Shown: in pieces, positions 26,602-35,934 of the stretch
Layout: the number at the start of each line of letters is the position of its first letter
How positions within the stretch are numbered: the stretch's first letter is position 1
Assembly (NCBI GenBank): GCA_963422595.1
Contig: OY730298.1
Coordinates: 558,001-622,000, forward strand
Direction: 5' to 3'
Source: G963422595 sp963422595
GTDB taxonomy: Bacteria > Pseudomonadota > Gammaproteobacteria > UBA4575
Length of the DNA: 64,000 nt
Notes under the pieces: generated by a model
What the model was told of the DNA's origin: nothing
The model's input: only the letters and a program-made list of their open reading frames with translations
The model's database searches: none
Translations under genes and position numbers: made by a program

Positions 26602-27376
26602 ATCTCAAATAGAATGGACAGACGCCACCTGGAATCCTGTGGCTGGCTGCTCCTTAGCTAGTGCTGGATGTAAGCATTGCTATGCGATGCAAATGGCTCG
26701 TCGGCTTGAGGCTATGGGGGTCGAAAAGTACAAAGGGCTTACCCGGAAAAAAGGTAAAAACATCACCTGGAATGGCGTTATTCGTGAAGATGTTGATGCA
26801 TTGGCAATACCCTATCGCTGGAAAAAGCCACGAAAGATTTTCGTGAATTCCATGAGCGATCTGTTTCATGAAAAGGTCAGCGATGATTTTATTTTGGCAG
26901 TTTGGAAAGTTATGGAGGAAACCCCCAGGCATAACTACCAAATATTGACCAAGCGTCCAGAGAGAATGCAGCAGTTTGTAAAAGGCAAGATTAAAAAGGT
27001 TTTGCCTAATGTATGGCTGGGCACTACTGTTGAAGATGCTGAAGCTAAGAGCCGAATTGCCCACTTGCGAGGCACTCCAGCTGCAATTCGTTTTATTTCT
27101 TTTGAACCACTAATTGCCGGTGTGGGTAAGGTTAATTTACGGAGTGTCGATTGGGCTATTGTTGGTGGAGAAAGTGGTAGCAAAGCAAGGCCTGTTCAGG
27201 AAAAGTGGATTGATGAAATTCACGAGCAATGCAAAAAATATGACACAGCGTTCTTCTTTAAACAATGGGGCTCCTGGGGTAAAGACAATAAAAAACGCTC
27301 TAAAAAAGCCAATGGGCGAGAGTATAGAGGACAGACTTGGGATGAGATGCCTAAATCACTAATAGCAGCCATGTAA
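26594..27376 (+). CDS. DUF5131 (phage Gp37/Gp68-like) three-Cys-motif protein
   Basis: 260 residues. The N-terminus IEWTDATWNPVAGCSLASAG then CKHCYAMQMARRL is the family signature, with three cysteines at 19, 26 and 29 (Cx6Cx2C). Later motifs include KIFVNSMSDLFHEKVSD, YQILTKRPERMQQF, RFISFEPLIAG and WAIVGGESGSKARPV. The clustered cysteines suggest an iron-sulfur or radical-SAM-like site, but the spacing is not the classic Cx3Cx2C. The gene is paired with a TcmP gene 18 bp downstream, a combination repeatedly found on mobile and defence-rich DNA. The biochemical role is not known. Confidence 0.85.
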   Translation: MAESQIEWTDATWNPVAGCSLASAGCKHCYAMQMARRLEAMGVEKYKGLTRKKGKNITWNGVIREDVDALAIPYRWKKPRKIFVNSMSDLFHEKVSDDFILAVWKVMEETPRHNYQILTKRPERMQQFVKGKIKKVLPNVWLGTTVEDAEAKSRIAHLRGTPAAIRFISFEPLIAGVGKVNLRSVDWAIVGGESGSKARPVQEKWIDEIHEQCKKYDTAFFFKQWGSWGKDNKKRSKKANGREYRGQTWDEMPKSLIAAM

Positions 27377-27394
27377 ACGACAAGGAGAGCACTT

Positions 27395-28642
27395 TTGGCC
27401 GGCAAAAATTATGACTGGGAAGGCGGGGTTGTACTAGAGCCTCATACGAAGAAAAAGCATAAAATTCTAGCGGATTACTTCAGGCAGTATCTTTTAACAC
27501 GATGTCAGATACCACAGCTGAATAGATTCAGGCTGGTAGTGGTTGATGGTTTCGCCGGAGGTGGCTTATATCGCTGCGGGAGCTATGGCTCTCCGCTCCT
27601 TTTTGTTGATATTCTCGAAAAGACCACGAAAGAAATTAATCTTATCAGGGCTTCAAAAGGGCTTGGTTCAGTTAGTATTGAGTGTTTGCTCCTGCTCAAT
27701 GACAGTGATAAGAATGTTCTTGAGTTACTCAAAAAAAACCTTTCTCCATTACTGGCTGGCATTAAGGCAAATTCAACTGATCTGGTTGTGCAAGCTGAGT
27801 TTTTCAATGGCAAGTTTGAGGAAGTTTATGAAGATCTCAAAAACCGGCTGGATCAGGCAAGATGCCGTAATGTTCTGTTTAATTTAGATCAATACGGCTA
27901 TTCGCAGGTCACATCGCCAATAATTAGAGACATAATGTTATCCTGGCGCTCAGCAGAGGTTATTTTAACCTTTGTTTTTTCCAGTATGTTGACTTACTTG
28001 TCCCCTAATGAAAATTCTTCTGGAGTCCCGCTAGAGCCAGAAATGAAGTTACGAATTTATGAGCTTCTCAAGGATAATCAAGTCAATAAGACGGAGTGGC
28101 TTGCTGGCGCAGAGCAAGTTGCATTTCAGTACCTCAAAGAATGCGCTCCCTATGTCAGCCCTTTTTCTCTCAACAACCCCGATGGTTGGAAGTACTGGTT
28201 GATGCACTTTGCCAGTTCCTACCGTGCAAGACAGGTCTACAACAACGTATTACATCAGGACGGTGACACCCAGGCACATTTTGGCCGTTCGGGACTGAAT
28301 ATGCTCTCTTATGATCCCCGGAACGATGGGCAGCTTTATCTGTTTGATAATGACTCCCGAAATGCAGCCAAACAAGACCTCCATGATGATATTCCCAGGC
28401 TGATAGCCCACTCGAGGGATACGCTGAGTATGGAAGAGTTCTATCAGTCAGCATATAGCGAGACCCCAGCACACAGCGATGATATCCATGAAATGATCAT
28501 GGAGAACCCTGATCTTGAAGTCGTGACTTCTTCTGGTGGAGAGCGCCGGAAAGCTCATACGATTAAGATTGACGATACCCTCAGACTTAAGTCGCAGAAA
28601 AGCATGTTCTTTATGTTTTCTGGCAATGATTCTGAAGATTAA
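27395..28642 (+). CDS. tcmP: Three-Cys-motif partner protein TcmP
   Basis: 415 residues. The start is TTG at 27395, backed by an AAGGAG ribosome site at 27382-27387. VLEPHTKKKHKILADYFRQY, LVVVDGFAGGGLYRCGSYGS and NVLFNLDQYGYSQV are the TcmP hallmarks; the second and third look like motifs I and IV of a Rossmann methyltransferase. The A/T-richer composition compared with the flanking housekeeping genes points to transfer. Together with the DUF5131 gene it forms a two-gene module of unknown function; modification of nucleic acid is a guess from fold only. Confidence 0.85.
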   Translation: MAGKNYDWEGGVVLEPHTKKKHKILADYFRQYLLTRCQIPQLNRFRLVVVDGFAGGGLYRCGSYGSPLLFVDILEKTTKEINLIRASKGLGSVSIECLLLLNDSDKNVLELLKKNLSPLLAGIKANSTDLVVQAEFFNGKFEEVYEDLKNRLDQARCRNVLFNLDQYGYSQVTSPIIRDIMLSWRSAEVILTFVFSSMLTYLSPNENSSGVPLEPEMKLRIYELLKDNQVNKTEWLAGAEQVAFQYLKECAPYVSPFSLNNPDGWKYWLMHFASSYRARQVYNNVLHQDGDTQAHFGRSGLNMLSYDPRNDGQLYLFDNDSRNAAKQDLHDDIPRLIAHSRDTLSMEEFYQSAYSETPAHSDDIHEMIMENPDLEVVTSSGGERRKAHTIKIDDTLRLKSQKSMFFMFSGNDSED

Positions 28643-29344
28643 ACTATGCCCGGAAGCAGCCTTTATAACAGCAAAAAAAGGTACCAGGTAGAACAGGTAA
28701 TTAAGTCCATAACCGTAATCATTAAATATCCGCCGGCTCAATGAGGAACGCAGCCGCTTGCGGTGAGTAGTCATTGAACCCGGGTTTTTAATACCCTTTT
28801 GTTGATGGGCTAATACGCTGGCCCATCTGCCTCCCGGCGAGGGCGGGAAGGCCCAGCGACCAGGGCGGAGCACTCGATTGCTTACGTACCGATTAAAGAT
28901 TAAATGCTCGATAGAGGATTTCATGTTTCACGCACGCTGATCCCGCTTGCGTGTGCTTCTGTGGATAACTTTCTATCTGCGCACAATCACCAAAAAACTG
29001 CGCAGCCGTTTCTCGCGATCCTTAAAAAAAAGACTCGCACACTTCTGCCGATTTCTGTCGCTTCGATTGCCACGCTATGCAGGGTTCGTAAAGTTTGCCT
29101 GTATGTCTTTGTCCGTTGACCCGATGCTGCCGATTTCTTTTTGGTTTTCTCGATTGAATGAGTGTATGGTGTTGTGTTTGTGTGGCGGCTGTATTGCGGG
29201 TGCGAATCTCGGTAATCATCTTTTCCACGTCGTCAGCGGGTGCAAGCAGGTTCAGGATCTATCCTTTTCGGCTGAATTTTGACGCAGGCGTATTGCCGCG
29301 GCTGACAATAGTGCTCTCCGGTCGGTTAGCCAACTACGGCAGGT
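28643..29344. other. Intergenic stretch with hairpins and a single DnaA-box-like site
   Basis: About 700 bp with no convincing gene. GATGGGC and GCCCATC form a hairpin at about 28804-28827, and a second G/C-rich inverted pair lies near 28835-28855. TGTGGATAA at 28960-28968 matches a DnaA box in reverse; only one was found. TGTTTCACG near 28924 matches half of a parS site. The open frames in this area have no recognisable product. Confidence 0.4.
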
Positions 29345-30103
29345 TTATTGTCTGCCGGGTGCTTCCAGACGTTCCCGACAGGCGTTTATCCAATGAAAAA
29401 CTTCTTGATTCATTGCTTCGACAGTTTTGCCCTGGCTGGGAATTGGCGCACCAATTACCATTTTGATAGTGCCGGACTTTTTGGTGAGTTGTTTGCGCGC
29501 CCAGTAGTTTCCAGAATTGTGTGCGATCGGCACTACCGGCACGCCTGATTTTACGGCCAGCATGGCACCACCGATTTTGAAGTTTCTTTTGGCGCCGGGG
29601 GGGGCGCGCGTGCCTTCGGGAAATATCAGTACCCAGTGCCCGCGCCTTAACCTGGCCTGGCCCTGTCGGATAAGTTGTTGTATGGCCTTGCTGCCGCTGC
29701 CGCGGCGTAAGGCAATAGGGTGGGTAAGGGCTAAACTCCAACCAAATAGCGGGATGAATAGCAGTTCTCTCTTGACTACCCACGTTAAGGCCGGAAACAC
29801 CGTGCCCAGGGCGATTGTTTCCCAGGTGGATTGGTGGTTCGCCATTATGATACACGGGTAGTCAGGGATGTTTTCTTTGCCAATTATTATATGCCGTAAA
29901 CCGCAGGTGACTCGTAACCACCATAGGTTGGCAGTGCCCCAGGTATTGATAAATTTATAGCGCGGCGCATAGGGGAGCAGGACGGTAAACGGGCACAGCA
30001 GGCCATAAACCAGGGTGAGCATTACCATGCCGGTTACATATAGCAGCGAGCGCAGGGTTTGGGTTAAACATATATTGATTTTTTTGAAAGTCTGCGTATT
30101 CAT
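29345..30103 (-). CDS. plsC: 1-acyl-sn-glycerol-3-phosphate acyltransferase (PlsC family)
   Basis: 252-residue membrane-bound acyltransferase of phospholipid synthesis. An N-terminal helix (LLYVTGMVMLTLVYGLLCPF) precedes the catalytic block. The catalytic motif reads NHQSTWET (the HxxxxD motif is HQSTWE here, as in this subgroup), and IFPEGTRAPPGAKRNFKIGG is the substrate-binding motif. It is the last gene of a minus-strand run glyQ-glyS-gmhB-plsC, 15 bp after gmhB. Confidence 0.92.
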   Translation of the reverse strand: MNTQTFKKINICLTQTLRSLLYVTGMVMLTLVYGLLCPFTVLLPYAPRYKFINTWGTANLWWLRVTCGLRHIIIGKENIPDYPCIIMANHQSTWETIALGTVFPALTWVVKRELLFIPLFGWSLALTHPIALRRGSGSKAIQQLIRQGQARLRRGHWVLIFPEGTRAPPGAKRNFKIGGAMLAVKSGVPVVPIAHNSGNYWARKQLTKKSGTIKMVIGAPIPSQGKTVEAMNQEVFHWINACRERLEAPGRQ

Positions 30104-30118
30104 GTAATTAACCGCTGG

Positions 30119-30697
30119 TCAGTGTTCAGGCAGTGGCCTGACGCGCGTTGCGGATGTTGGCTGTTGCGCCAACAGGGCCTGCGTGGCCGCGGCCAGATCA
30201 GTAAATACCGGGACGTTGCGCGGCAGTTGTTCGCTTTGCGCCGTAACGGCGCCGTTGCCGGTGCGTACTAACACCGGTCGCGCACCATGCGCCGTGGCTG
30301 CCTGTACGTCACGTAGTGAGTCTCCTATAAACGGTGCTTTATTCAGCGAGATACGCGTGCGCTTTTCGATTTCAACCAGCATGCCGGGATTCGGCTTGCG
30401 ACATGCCCCTTTTATATGCGGACATATAAATATTCCATCTATATGACCCCCGTGTCGCGCCAGTTCAGCCAGCATTTTTTGGTGGATTTTATGTAGCTTT
30501 TGGTAGTCGATCAGCCCGCGCGCGAGGCCGGATTGATTAGAGGCGATAAATACCCGCACTTTGGCGTGGTTGAGCCTGGCAATCGCTTCCAGACTGCCTG
30601 TAATCGGGATCCATTCTTCCGGTGATTTTATGAATTCGTCAGATTCTTCATTGATGACGCCATCGCGGTCTAAAATTACTATGTCTGGCTTGCCCAT
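30119..30697 (-). CDS. gmhB: D-glycero-D-manno-heptose 1,7-bisphosphate 7-phosphatase
   Basis: 192-residue HAD phosphatase for LPS-core heptose synthesis. The nucleophile motif is VILDRDGVINEES, motif II VFIASNQSGLARG, and the last motif FIGDSLRDVQAA. The zinc loop is short: CPHIKGACRKPNPG keeps one Cys-x-His and one Cys but lacks the longer Cys-x-Cys form seen in E. coli. The order after glyS matches Pseudomonas. Confidence 0.9.
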   Translation of the reverse strand: MGKPDIVILDRDGVINEESDEFIKSPEEWIPITGSLEAIARLNHAKVRVFIASNQSGLARGLIDYQKLHKIHQKMLAELARHGGHIDGIFICPHIKGACRKPNPGMLVEIEKRTRISLNKAPFIGDSLRDVQAATAHGARPVLVRTGNGAVTAQSEQLPRNVPVFTDLAAATQALLAQQPTSATRVRPLPEH

Positions 30698-30721
30698 GAT
30701 GTTGATGTTATTTGTTGTTGG

Positions 30722-32797
30722 TTATAACTGTAGTCCTGATAGGTTGGCTACGCGCCGCAGGAGTGAGTCGACGTGGGCAAGTAACGCCAGTCTGTTGGTG
30801 CGTAACGCGGTGTCTTTGTCCATGACCATGACGTTATCAAAAAAGGCGTCGACAGGTTGATGTAAAGCGGTAAGTGTGCTTAGGGCTTGCTGGTATTGGC
30901 GTTGTTGAAACAGGGTCTCGACGGTATCAGTTAGTGCTTGCAAACGAGCGTGCAGGGTACGTTCCGCGGCTTCTTTGAGTAGTTTTTGCTGTACCGGTCC
31001 AAGGTTGCCGCAATCGACGTTCCTGAGTATGTTATGAATGCGTTTGTTGGTAGCGGCTAAGTTGGCCGCCTGCGGCAGTTCAAGAAAATCACGCAGCGCG
31101 TCAATGCGCGCGGCGACGTCACTGGGATCGGTGGGACGATTCATTAGTACCGCGTCGATCACGTCTGGCGCCACGCCACGCTCGGAGAAGTAGCCGCGCA
31201 GGCGTTCCATGATGTATGCAAGTACTTTTTCTGTTACGCCAGTCGCGTGTAACGCCGCCGGGAAGCATGCCGCAGCCTGCTGTAGGCTGGCGCGTAAATC
31301 GATGTGCAGTTTTGTCTCTATGCTGATGCGCAATACTGCCAGAGCAGCACGTCGTAACCCGTAGGGGTCTTTCAAACCAGTCGGTTTTTTGCCGACCGCG
31401 AAGATCCCAACCAGGGTGTCCAGACGATCGGCGAGTGCCAGCGTTATGCCCACCGCAGAGGCCGGCAGCACGTCGCCCGCGTAACGCGGCAGGTATTGCT
31501 CTTCGATGGCACGTGCCACTTCGGGTTCTATACCTTCGCCCAAGGCTAATTGATGACCAATAATGCCTTGCAGTTTTGGAAATTCACCTACCATCTCGGT
31601 TAACAGGTCGCACTTGCTAAGCTCTGCCGCGAGCCGCGTTTGCCGCTGCCCGGCATTGGTGTAAACGCGCAAAAATTGCGCAAGATTGCCAATGCGCCTG
31701 GTTTTGTCAAATAAACTCCCCAGTTGTTTTTCAAACACGACGCTTTTTAGCGTTTCTAATCTCGATACTAAGGCTTTACATTTGTCCCGTCGCCAAAAAA
31801 ACATGGCGTCTTCAAAACGCGGCACAATGACTTTTTCATTGCCCCGCATAACGACATCGGGGGAGGAGCTTTGGAGGTTGCTGATGACGATGAATTTAGG
31901 CAGCAGCAGGTCATTGTCATCCACCAGCGGAATATATTTTTGCTGCTGCTGCATGATGTTCATCAATACGGCTTTTTGAATGTCTAAAAACTTTTCGTCA
32001 AAGCTGCCCAGCAGCGCACGTGGCCATTCGACCAGGTTGGTGATTTCATCCAGCAGTTCCTGCGAGTAAGCAGGCTTGCCGCCGACGGTTGCGGAGAGCG
32101 CGTTGATTTGCTTGTGTATGTGCTGGCGACGCTGCTTAAAATCTGCAAGTACGTGACCTTTCGATTGTAGTAGTTTTTTGTACGCCGACGCACGTTTTAT
32201 AAGGATGGGCTGCGGACTGTGAAATCTGTGTCCATAGGTAACGTTACCGGCTGCCTGATCAAATAGATTTGCCGCGACTGTTTCTGAACCCAGTATGATT
32301 AATAACCAGCGTACCGGACGTATAAATTCCGCGGCGGTTTGGTTCCAGCGCATGCGCTTTGGAAGGTGCAACTTGCTGATGGCGGTTTTAAGTAGTTGCG
32401 GTAGTAGTTCGATTGTGTGTTGGCCCGGACGTTGTTGGCGAAATGTAAGTCTTGCGCCGTTGGCTTCTTGCACTTGTTCCAGTTGATGTACTGCTACGCC
32501 ACATGCGCGTGCGAAACCGGTGGCTGCACCAGTGGGCTGGCCGTGGTTATCAAACGCCTGTGCCACAAACGGCCCTTTACGCTCGGTGTGCTGGTCGCGT
32601 TGCCGCCGCTCCAGGTCTTCGACAATAACGGCTAATCTGCGTGGCGTGCAAAAAACTTTATGTCTTCTAAAAGCCAGGTCGACGGCACTGAGTTGCTGGC
32701 ACAATATGTGGCCAAATTCATCGGCTAAACCTGAGGCAAACCTGGCAGGCAGATCTTCAGTGCCGATCTCGATTAATAAGTCCCGTTTGTCACTCAT
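30722..32797 (-). CDS. glyS: Glycine-tRNA ligase beta subunit
   Basis: 691 residues, normal for the bacterial alpha2-beta2 enzyme. The N-terminus DLLIEIGTEDLPARFA, the EFIRPVRWLLIILGSE motif, RDKCKALVSRLETLKSVVFE and the DALRDFLELPQAANLAATNK region are diagnostic. It binds tRNA-Gly through the C-terminal domain. The start overlaps the glyQ stop by 4 bp (ATGA), so translation is coupled. Confidence 0.97.
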   Translation of the reverse strand: MSDKRDLLIEIGTEDLPARFASGLADEFGHILCQQLSAVDLAFRRHKVFCTPRRLAVIVEDLERRQRDQHTERKGPFVAQAFDNHGQPTGAATGFARACGVAVHQLEQVQEANGARLTFRQQRPGQHTIELLPQLLKTAISKLHLPKRMRWNQTAAEFIRPVRWLLIILGSETVAANLFDQAAGNVTYGHRFHSPQPILIKRASAYKKLLQSKGHVLADFKQRRQHIHKQINALSATVGGKPAYSQELLDEITNLVEWPRALLGSFDEKFLDIQKAVLMNIMQQQQKYIPLVDDNDLLLPKFIVISNLQSSSPDVVMRGNEKVIVPRFEDAMFFWRRDKCKALVSRLETLKSVVFEKQLGSLFDKTRRIGNLAQFLRVYTNAGQRQTRLAAELSKCDLLTEMVGEFPKLQGIIGHQLALGEGIEPEVARAIEEQYLPRYAGDVLPASAVGITLALADRLDTLVGIFAVGKKPTGLKDPYGLRRAALAVLRISIETKLHIDLRASLQQAAACFPAALHATGVTEKVLAYIMERLRGYFSERGVAPDVIDAVLMNRPTDPSDVAARIDALRDFLELPQAANLAATNKRIHNILRNVDCGNLGPVQQKLLKEAAERTLHARLQALTDTVETLFQQRQYQQALSTLTALHQPVDAFFDNVMVMDKDTALRTNRLALLAHVDSLLRRVANLSGLQL

Positions 32798-33720
32798 GGT
32801 GGCGATTGTTTATGCCGCGATGGTTCAGGTAGAAGCGGAAACCCAAGTTGTTCGCGGCTGGCGTGATAGCCGCTGGCGACCGCCTGCGCCAGTTTGCGAA
32901 TTCGCAGGATGTATTGTTGCCGCTCGGTTACCGAGATTACTTGACGCGCGTCCAGAAGATTAAAGGTGTGGGAGCACTTCAGTACGTGGTCATAGGCGGC
33001 GACCGGCAGTTCTAATTCAACTAAATGCTGACACTGTCTTTCGCTGGACTCAAAGGCCTTAAACAGAACGTCGGTATTGGCATGCTCAAAATTAAATGCC
33101 GATTGTTGGCTTTCATTTTGATGATGGAGATCACCATAGCGAATGGTGGTGTCCTGATGGTGCTTCCATATCAGGTCATACACACTGGAAACGTCTTGCA
33201 GATGTATGGCGATGCGCTCTAAACCGTAGGTAATTTCGCCGCTTACGGGTTTGCAATCCAGGCCACCAATCTGTTGAAAGTAGGTGAATTGTGAAATCTC
33301 CATGCCGTCTAACCAGACTTCCCAGCCCAGCCCCCAGGCACCCAGAGTTGGAGATTCCCAGTCGTCTTCAACAAAACGAAGGTCGTGTGTAAGAGCGTCG
33401 ATGCCTAACTCAGTGAGTGATTTCAGATAAAGATTTTGTATGTCGTCTGGTGGCGGTTTTAGAATTACCTGGAATTGAAAATAGCGTTGCAGGCGGTTTG
33501 GGTTGTTACCATAACGACCGTCTGCCGGCCGACGACAAGGCTGGGGATAGGCGGCCCGCCAGGGCTCGGGACCGATCGCGCGTAAAAATGTGCCTGGGTG
33601 AAAGGTGGCCGCACCCATTTCAAGGTCATACGGCTGGTCAATGATACATCCGCATGCCGCCCAAAATTGTTGCAGCGTAAAAATGAGGTCTTGCAGTGAG
33701 GTTGGCTTGGAGTTTGACAT
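32794..33720 (-). CDS. glyQ: Glycine-tRNA ligase alpha subunit
   Basis: Catalytic subunit of the tetrameric enzyme. LQDLIFTLQQFWAACGCIID starts the class II core; MGAATFHPGTFLRAIGPEPW and AYPQPCRRPADGRYGNNPNR are invariant in GlyQ. A longer frame reaches 33837, but the extra 39 residues do not resemble GlyQ, so the ATG at 33720 is preferred, giving 308 residues. Confidence 0.97.
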   Translation of the reverse strand: MSNSKPTSLQDLIFTLQQFWAACGCIIDQPYDLEMGAATFHPGTFLRAIGPEPWRAAYPQPCRRPADGRYGNNPNRLQRYFQFQVILKPPPDDIQNLYLKSLTELGIDALTHDLRFVEDDWESPTLGAWGLGWEVWLDGMEISQFTYFQQIGGLDCKPVSGEITYGLERIAIHLQDVSSVYDLIWKHHQDTTIRYGDLHHQNESQQSAFNFEHANTDVLFKAFESSERQCQHLVELELPVAAYDHVLKCSHTFNLLDARQVISVTERQQYILRIRKLAQAVASGYHASREQLGFPLLPEPSRHKQSPP

Positions 33721-33846
33721 GGTGATAATGTTGCGCCGCGCGGCGAGAGTATAGCAAGCCTGCGAGTTGCACCACACCGTCTCTGAATATCGGTGCACAA
33801 TTTGTGGAAAAACCAGTATCGGTTCGGTGTCCGGCATTATTATGGG

Positions 33847-33882
33847 GCACTATTCCGGTGCTCGCTGGCACTATGGTGGTGC
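33847..33882 (+). promoter_or_regulatory. Two NtrC-binding boxes upstream of glnA
   Basis: GCACTATTCCGGTGC at 33847-33861 and GCACTATGGTGGTGC at 33868-33882 match the NtrC consensus GCACYA-N3-TGGTGC (one mismatch in the first, none in the second). Starts are 21 bp apart, two helical turns. They lie about 120-150 bp upstream of the predicted sigma-54 start, like the E. coli glnA enhancer. A further half site TGCACTA is at 33894. Confidence 0.75.
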
Positions 33883-33971
33883 AAACAAAAGCGTGCACTA
33901 ATCTATCTATCGCGGCACAAAGCCGCGTATAATGCCGTACTGGTCTTAATAGAGTGTGTCTGATCAGTGTA

Positions 33972-33988
33972 TTGGCATGTATTGTGCC
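33972..33988 (+). promoter_or_regulatory. Sigma-54 promoter of glnA
   Basis: TTGGCATGTATTGTGC has the -24 GG (33974-33975) and -12 GC (33986-33987) separated by exactly 10 bases, as required by sigma-54. Start of transcription would be near 33998, about 70 bp before the glnA ATG. A TATAAT at 33928-33933 could be part of a second, sigma-70 promoter. Confidence 0.65.
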
Positions 33989-34070
33989 TGATACTGCGGC
34001 GTGAATGCGTGATTGGCAATCGGTCACGCCCATTAAGAATAACATTCGAGTCAAAAGCAAGGAGTAACCC

Positions 34071-35480
34071 ATGTCTGCGAGTGATGTGATTAAGATGATG
34101 AGTGATAACGATGTTAAATTCGTTGATTTTCGATTTACCGACACGCGAGGAAAGGAGCAACACGTCTCGGTCCCGGCTTCTGTAGTAACAGATGATACCT
34201 TTGAAAAAGGTAAGATGTTCGATGGTTCTTCGATTGCAGGCTGGAAGGGGATTGATGAGTCCGATATGGTGTTGATGCCGGACTCAGGTACCGCAGTGAT
34301 GGATCCTTTTTTGAATGACCCTACTCTAATTCTGCGCTGCGATGTGCTTGAACCCGTGACTATGGAGGGTTATAGCCGTGACCCGCGTTCGGTCGCTAAA
34401 CGTGCTGAGGCTTATCTGCGTTCAACTGGAATCGGTGATGACGCATTTTTTGGCCCGGAACCAGAGTTCTTTGTATTTGATGATGTCAAGTGGGGCAATG
34501 AGATATCCGGGGCGTTTTATACTACAGATTCGGATGAGTCGGCGTGGAATTCTGCCAAGGTTTTTGAAGATGGCAATATCGGTCACCGTCCGGGAGTTAA
34601 AGGCGGTTATTTCCCGGTGCCGCCAGTGGATTCGTTGCAGGATGTGCGCTCGGCAATGTGCCAGGTGCTGGAAGAAATGGGCGTACCCGTCGAGGTACAC
34701 CACCATGAGGTGGGTACGGCCGGACAGTGTGAGATCGGTACGCGCTTTAGTACGCTAACGAAGCGCGCAGATTGGAATCAAATTTTGAAATATGTGACAC
34801 ATAACGTGGCTCATAATTATGGCAAAACCGCGACCTTTATGCCAAAACCAATCGTGGGAGATAACGGTAACGGTATGCATGTGCATCAGTCTTTGGTGAA
34901 AAACAGCGATAATTTATTCGTGGGGGATCTGTATGGCAACCTGTCGCAGACGGCAATGTACTATATCGGTGGTATCATTAAGCACGCGCGCGCCATTAAC
35001 GCATTTTCTAACGCCACGACCAATAGTTATAAGCGCCTGGTGCCGGGCTTTGAAGCGCCTGTGTTACTGGCCTATTCAGCACGCAACCGTTCGGCGGCTA
35101 TCCGTATTCCGTATGAAGCGGATGCCAGGTCACGGCGTATCGAGGTGCGTTTTGGGGATGCCTCTGGTAACCCGTATTTCACTTTCGCGTCTATGCTTAT
35201 GGCCGGCCTTGATGGTATTCAAAATCAAATCGACCCGGGTTCCGCGGTTGATAAAGATATGTATGATCTGCCACCAGAAGAAGAGGCTGGTATTCCAACC
35301 GTCTGCGCTTCTTTAGACCAGGCACTTGAGGCATTGGATAGTGACCGTGACTTCCTTAAGGCCGGCGAGGTGTTTTCCAATGACTGCATCGATGGCTATA
35401 TTGAGCTGAAAATGGATGAGGTCACGGCCTTGCGTCAGGCTACTCATCCCATTGAGTTTGATATGTATTACAGTTGTTAG
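34071..35480 (+). CDS. glnA: Glutamine synthetase type I
   Basis: Makes glutamine from glutamate, ammonia and ATP; a dodecamer in the cytoplasm. FDGSSIAGWKGIDESDM, GPEPEFFVFDDV, EVHHHEVGTAGQCEIG and NGMHVHQSLVK are the family signatures. The adenylylation loop MYDLPPEEEAG keeps the regulatory Tyr, so control by GlnE is expected. 469 residues, the same as E. coli. A ribosome site AGGAGT lies 6 bases before the ATG. Regulation by NtrC and sigma-54 is supported by the upstream sites, and ntrB-ntrC follow. Confidence 0.98.
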   Translation: MSASDVIKMMSDNDVKFVDFRFTDTRGKEQHVSVPASVVTDDTFEKGKMFDGSSIAGWKGIDESDMVLMPDSGTAVMDPFLNDPTLILRCDVLEPVTMEGYSRDPRSVAKRAEAYLRSTGIGDDAFFGPEPEFFVFDDVKWGNEISGAFYTTDSDESAWNSAKVFEDGNIGHRPGVKGGYFPVPPVDSLQDVRSAMCQVLEEMGVPVEVHHHEVGTAGQCEIGTRFSTLTKRADWNQILKYVTHNVAHNYGKTATFMPKPIVGDNGNGMHVHQSLVKNSDNLFVGDLYGNLSQTAMYYIGGIIKHARAINAFSNATTNSYKRLVPGFEAPVLLAYSARNRSAAIRIPYEADARSRRIEVRFGDASGNPYFTFASMLMAGLDGIQNQIDPGSAVDKDMYDLPPEEEAGIPTVCASLDQALEALDSDRDFLKAGEVFSNDCIDGYIELKMDEVTALRQATHPIEFDMYYSC

Positions 35481-35499
35481 AAGGCGTATTTTTACCCGC

Positions 35500-35531
35500 C
35501 GCAAAACGCCTCGCTCCAAAGGCGTTTTGCG
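35500..35531 (+). terminator. Strong hairpin after glnA
   Basis: CGCAAAACGCC (35500-35510) pairs perfectly with GGCGTTTTGCG (35521-35531) around a 10-base loop, 20 bp after the glnA stop. No T-run follows, so it may weaken rather than end transcription into ntrBC. Confidence 0.55.
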
Positions 35532-35726
35532 CGTTGGGGAGTATCACATATTGCCGGCAGGATGTTTGCCAGTACGCAGGAAAGCTCATGAAGGTAAAAG
35601 ATTAATCGGCTTTCGGGTGCTATCTGCTCTGCGGCGTGCAGTAGTCTTTCACGTATATTTTAATGCACCTTTGTTATGTGTTATGCCCTTTTTTGAGGCG
35701 TATTGATGTCGTGCATTGTCCTTTCC

Positions 35727-35741
35727 GCCCTATAATAGGGC
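35727..35741. promoter_or_regulatory. Palindrome containing a -10-like TATAAT before ntrB
   Basis: GCCCTATAATAGGGC is a perfect inverted repeat centred on one A and contains TATAAT. No well-spaced -35 was found. The rest of 35532-35934 shows no gene; it probably holds the ntrBC promoter. Confidence 0.35.
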
Positions 35742-35934
35742 GCTAATGTTGGTGTGCAGGTTGTTGATTATTTAAGAATACAAACAAGGCATATAAATAT
35801 GGATTTACAGGATAATGTGTAGTTAAGAAGAATATATTGCCAAGTGGTTGGCGCGAACCTTGCATCCAGGCCTAAGGGGTTATGAACAGGCGATTAATGG
35901 GTTTTTGGGTGAATTATGTGTTATTGCGCGTGCC

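Noticed and set aside
28448..28924. 158-codon minus-strand frame after tcmP
   Set aside because: It overlaps the 3' end of tcmP antisense and resembles no known protein.
28904..29466. Plus-strand frames between tcmP and plsC
   Set aside because: Low-complexity products, no start signals, partly antisense to plsC.
33867..33882. Sigma-54 promoter at the second TGGCAC before glnA
   Set aside because: The GG and GC pairs are not 10 bases apart; the sequence fits an NtrC box instead.
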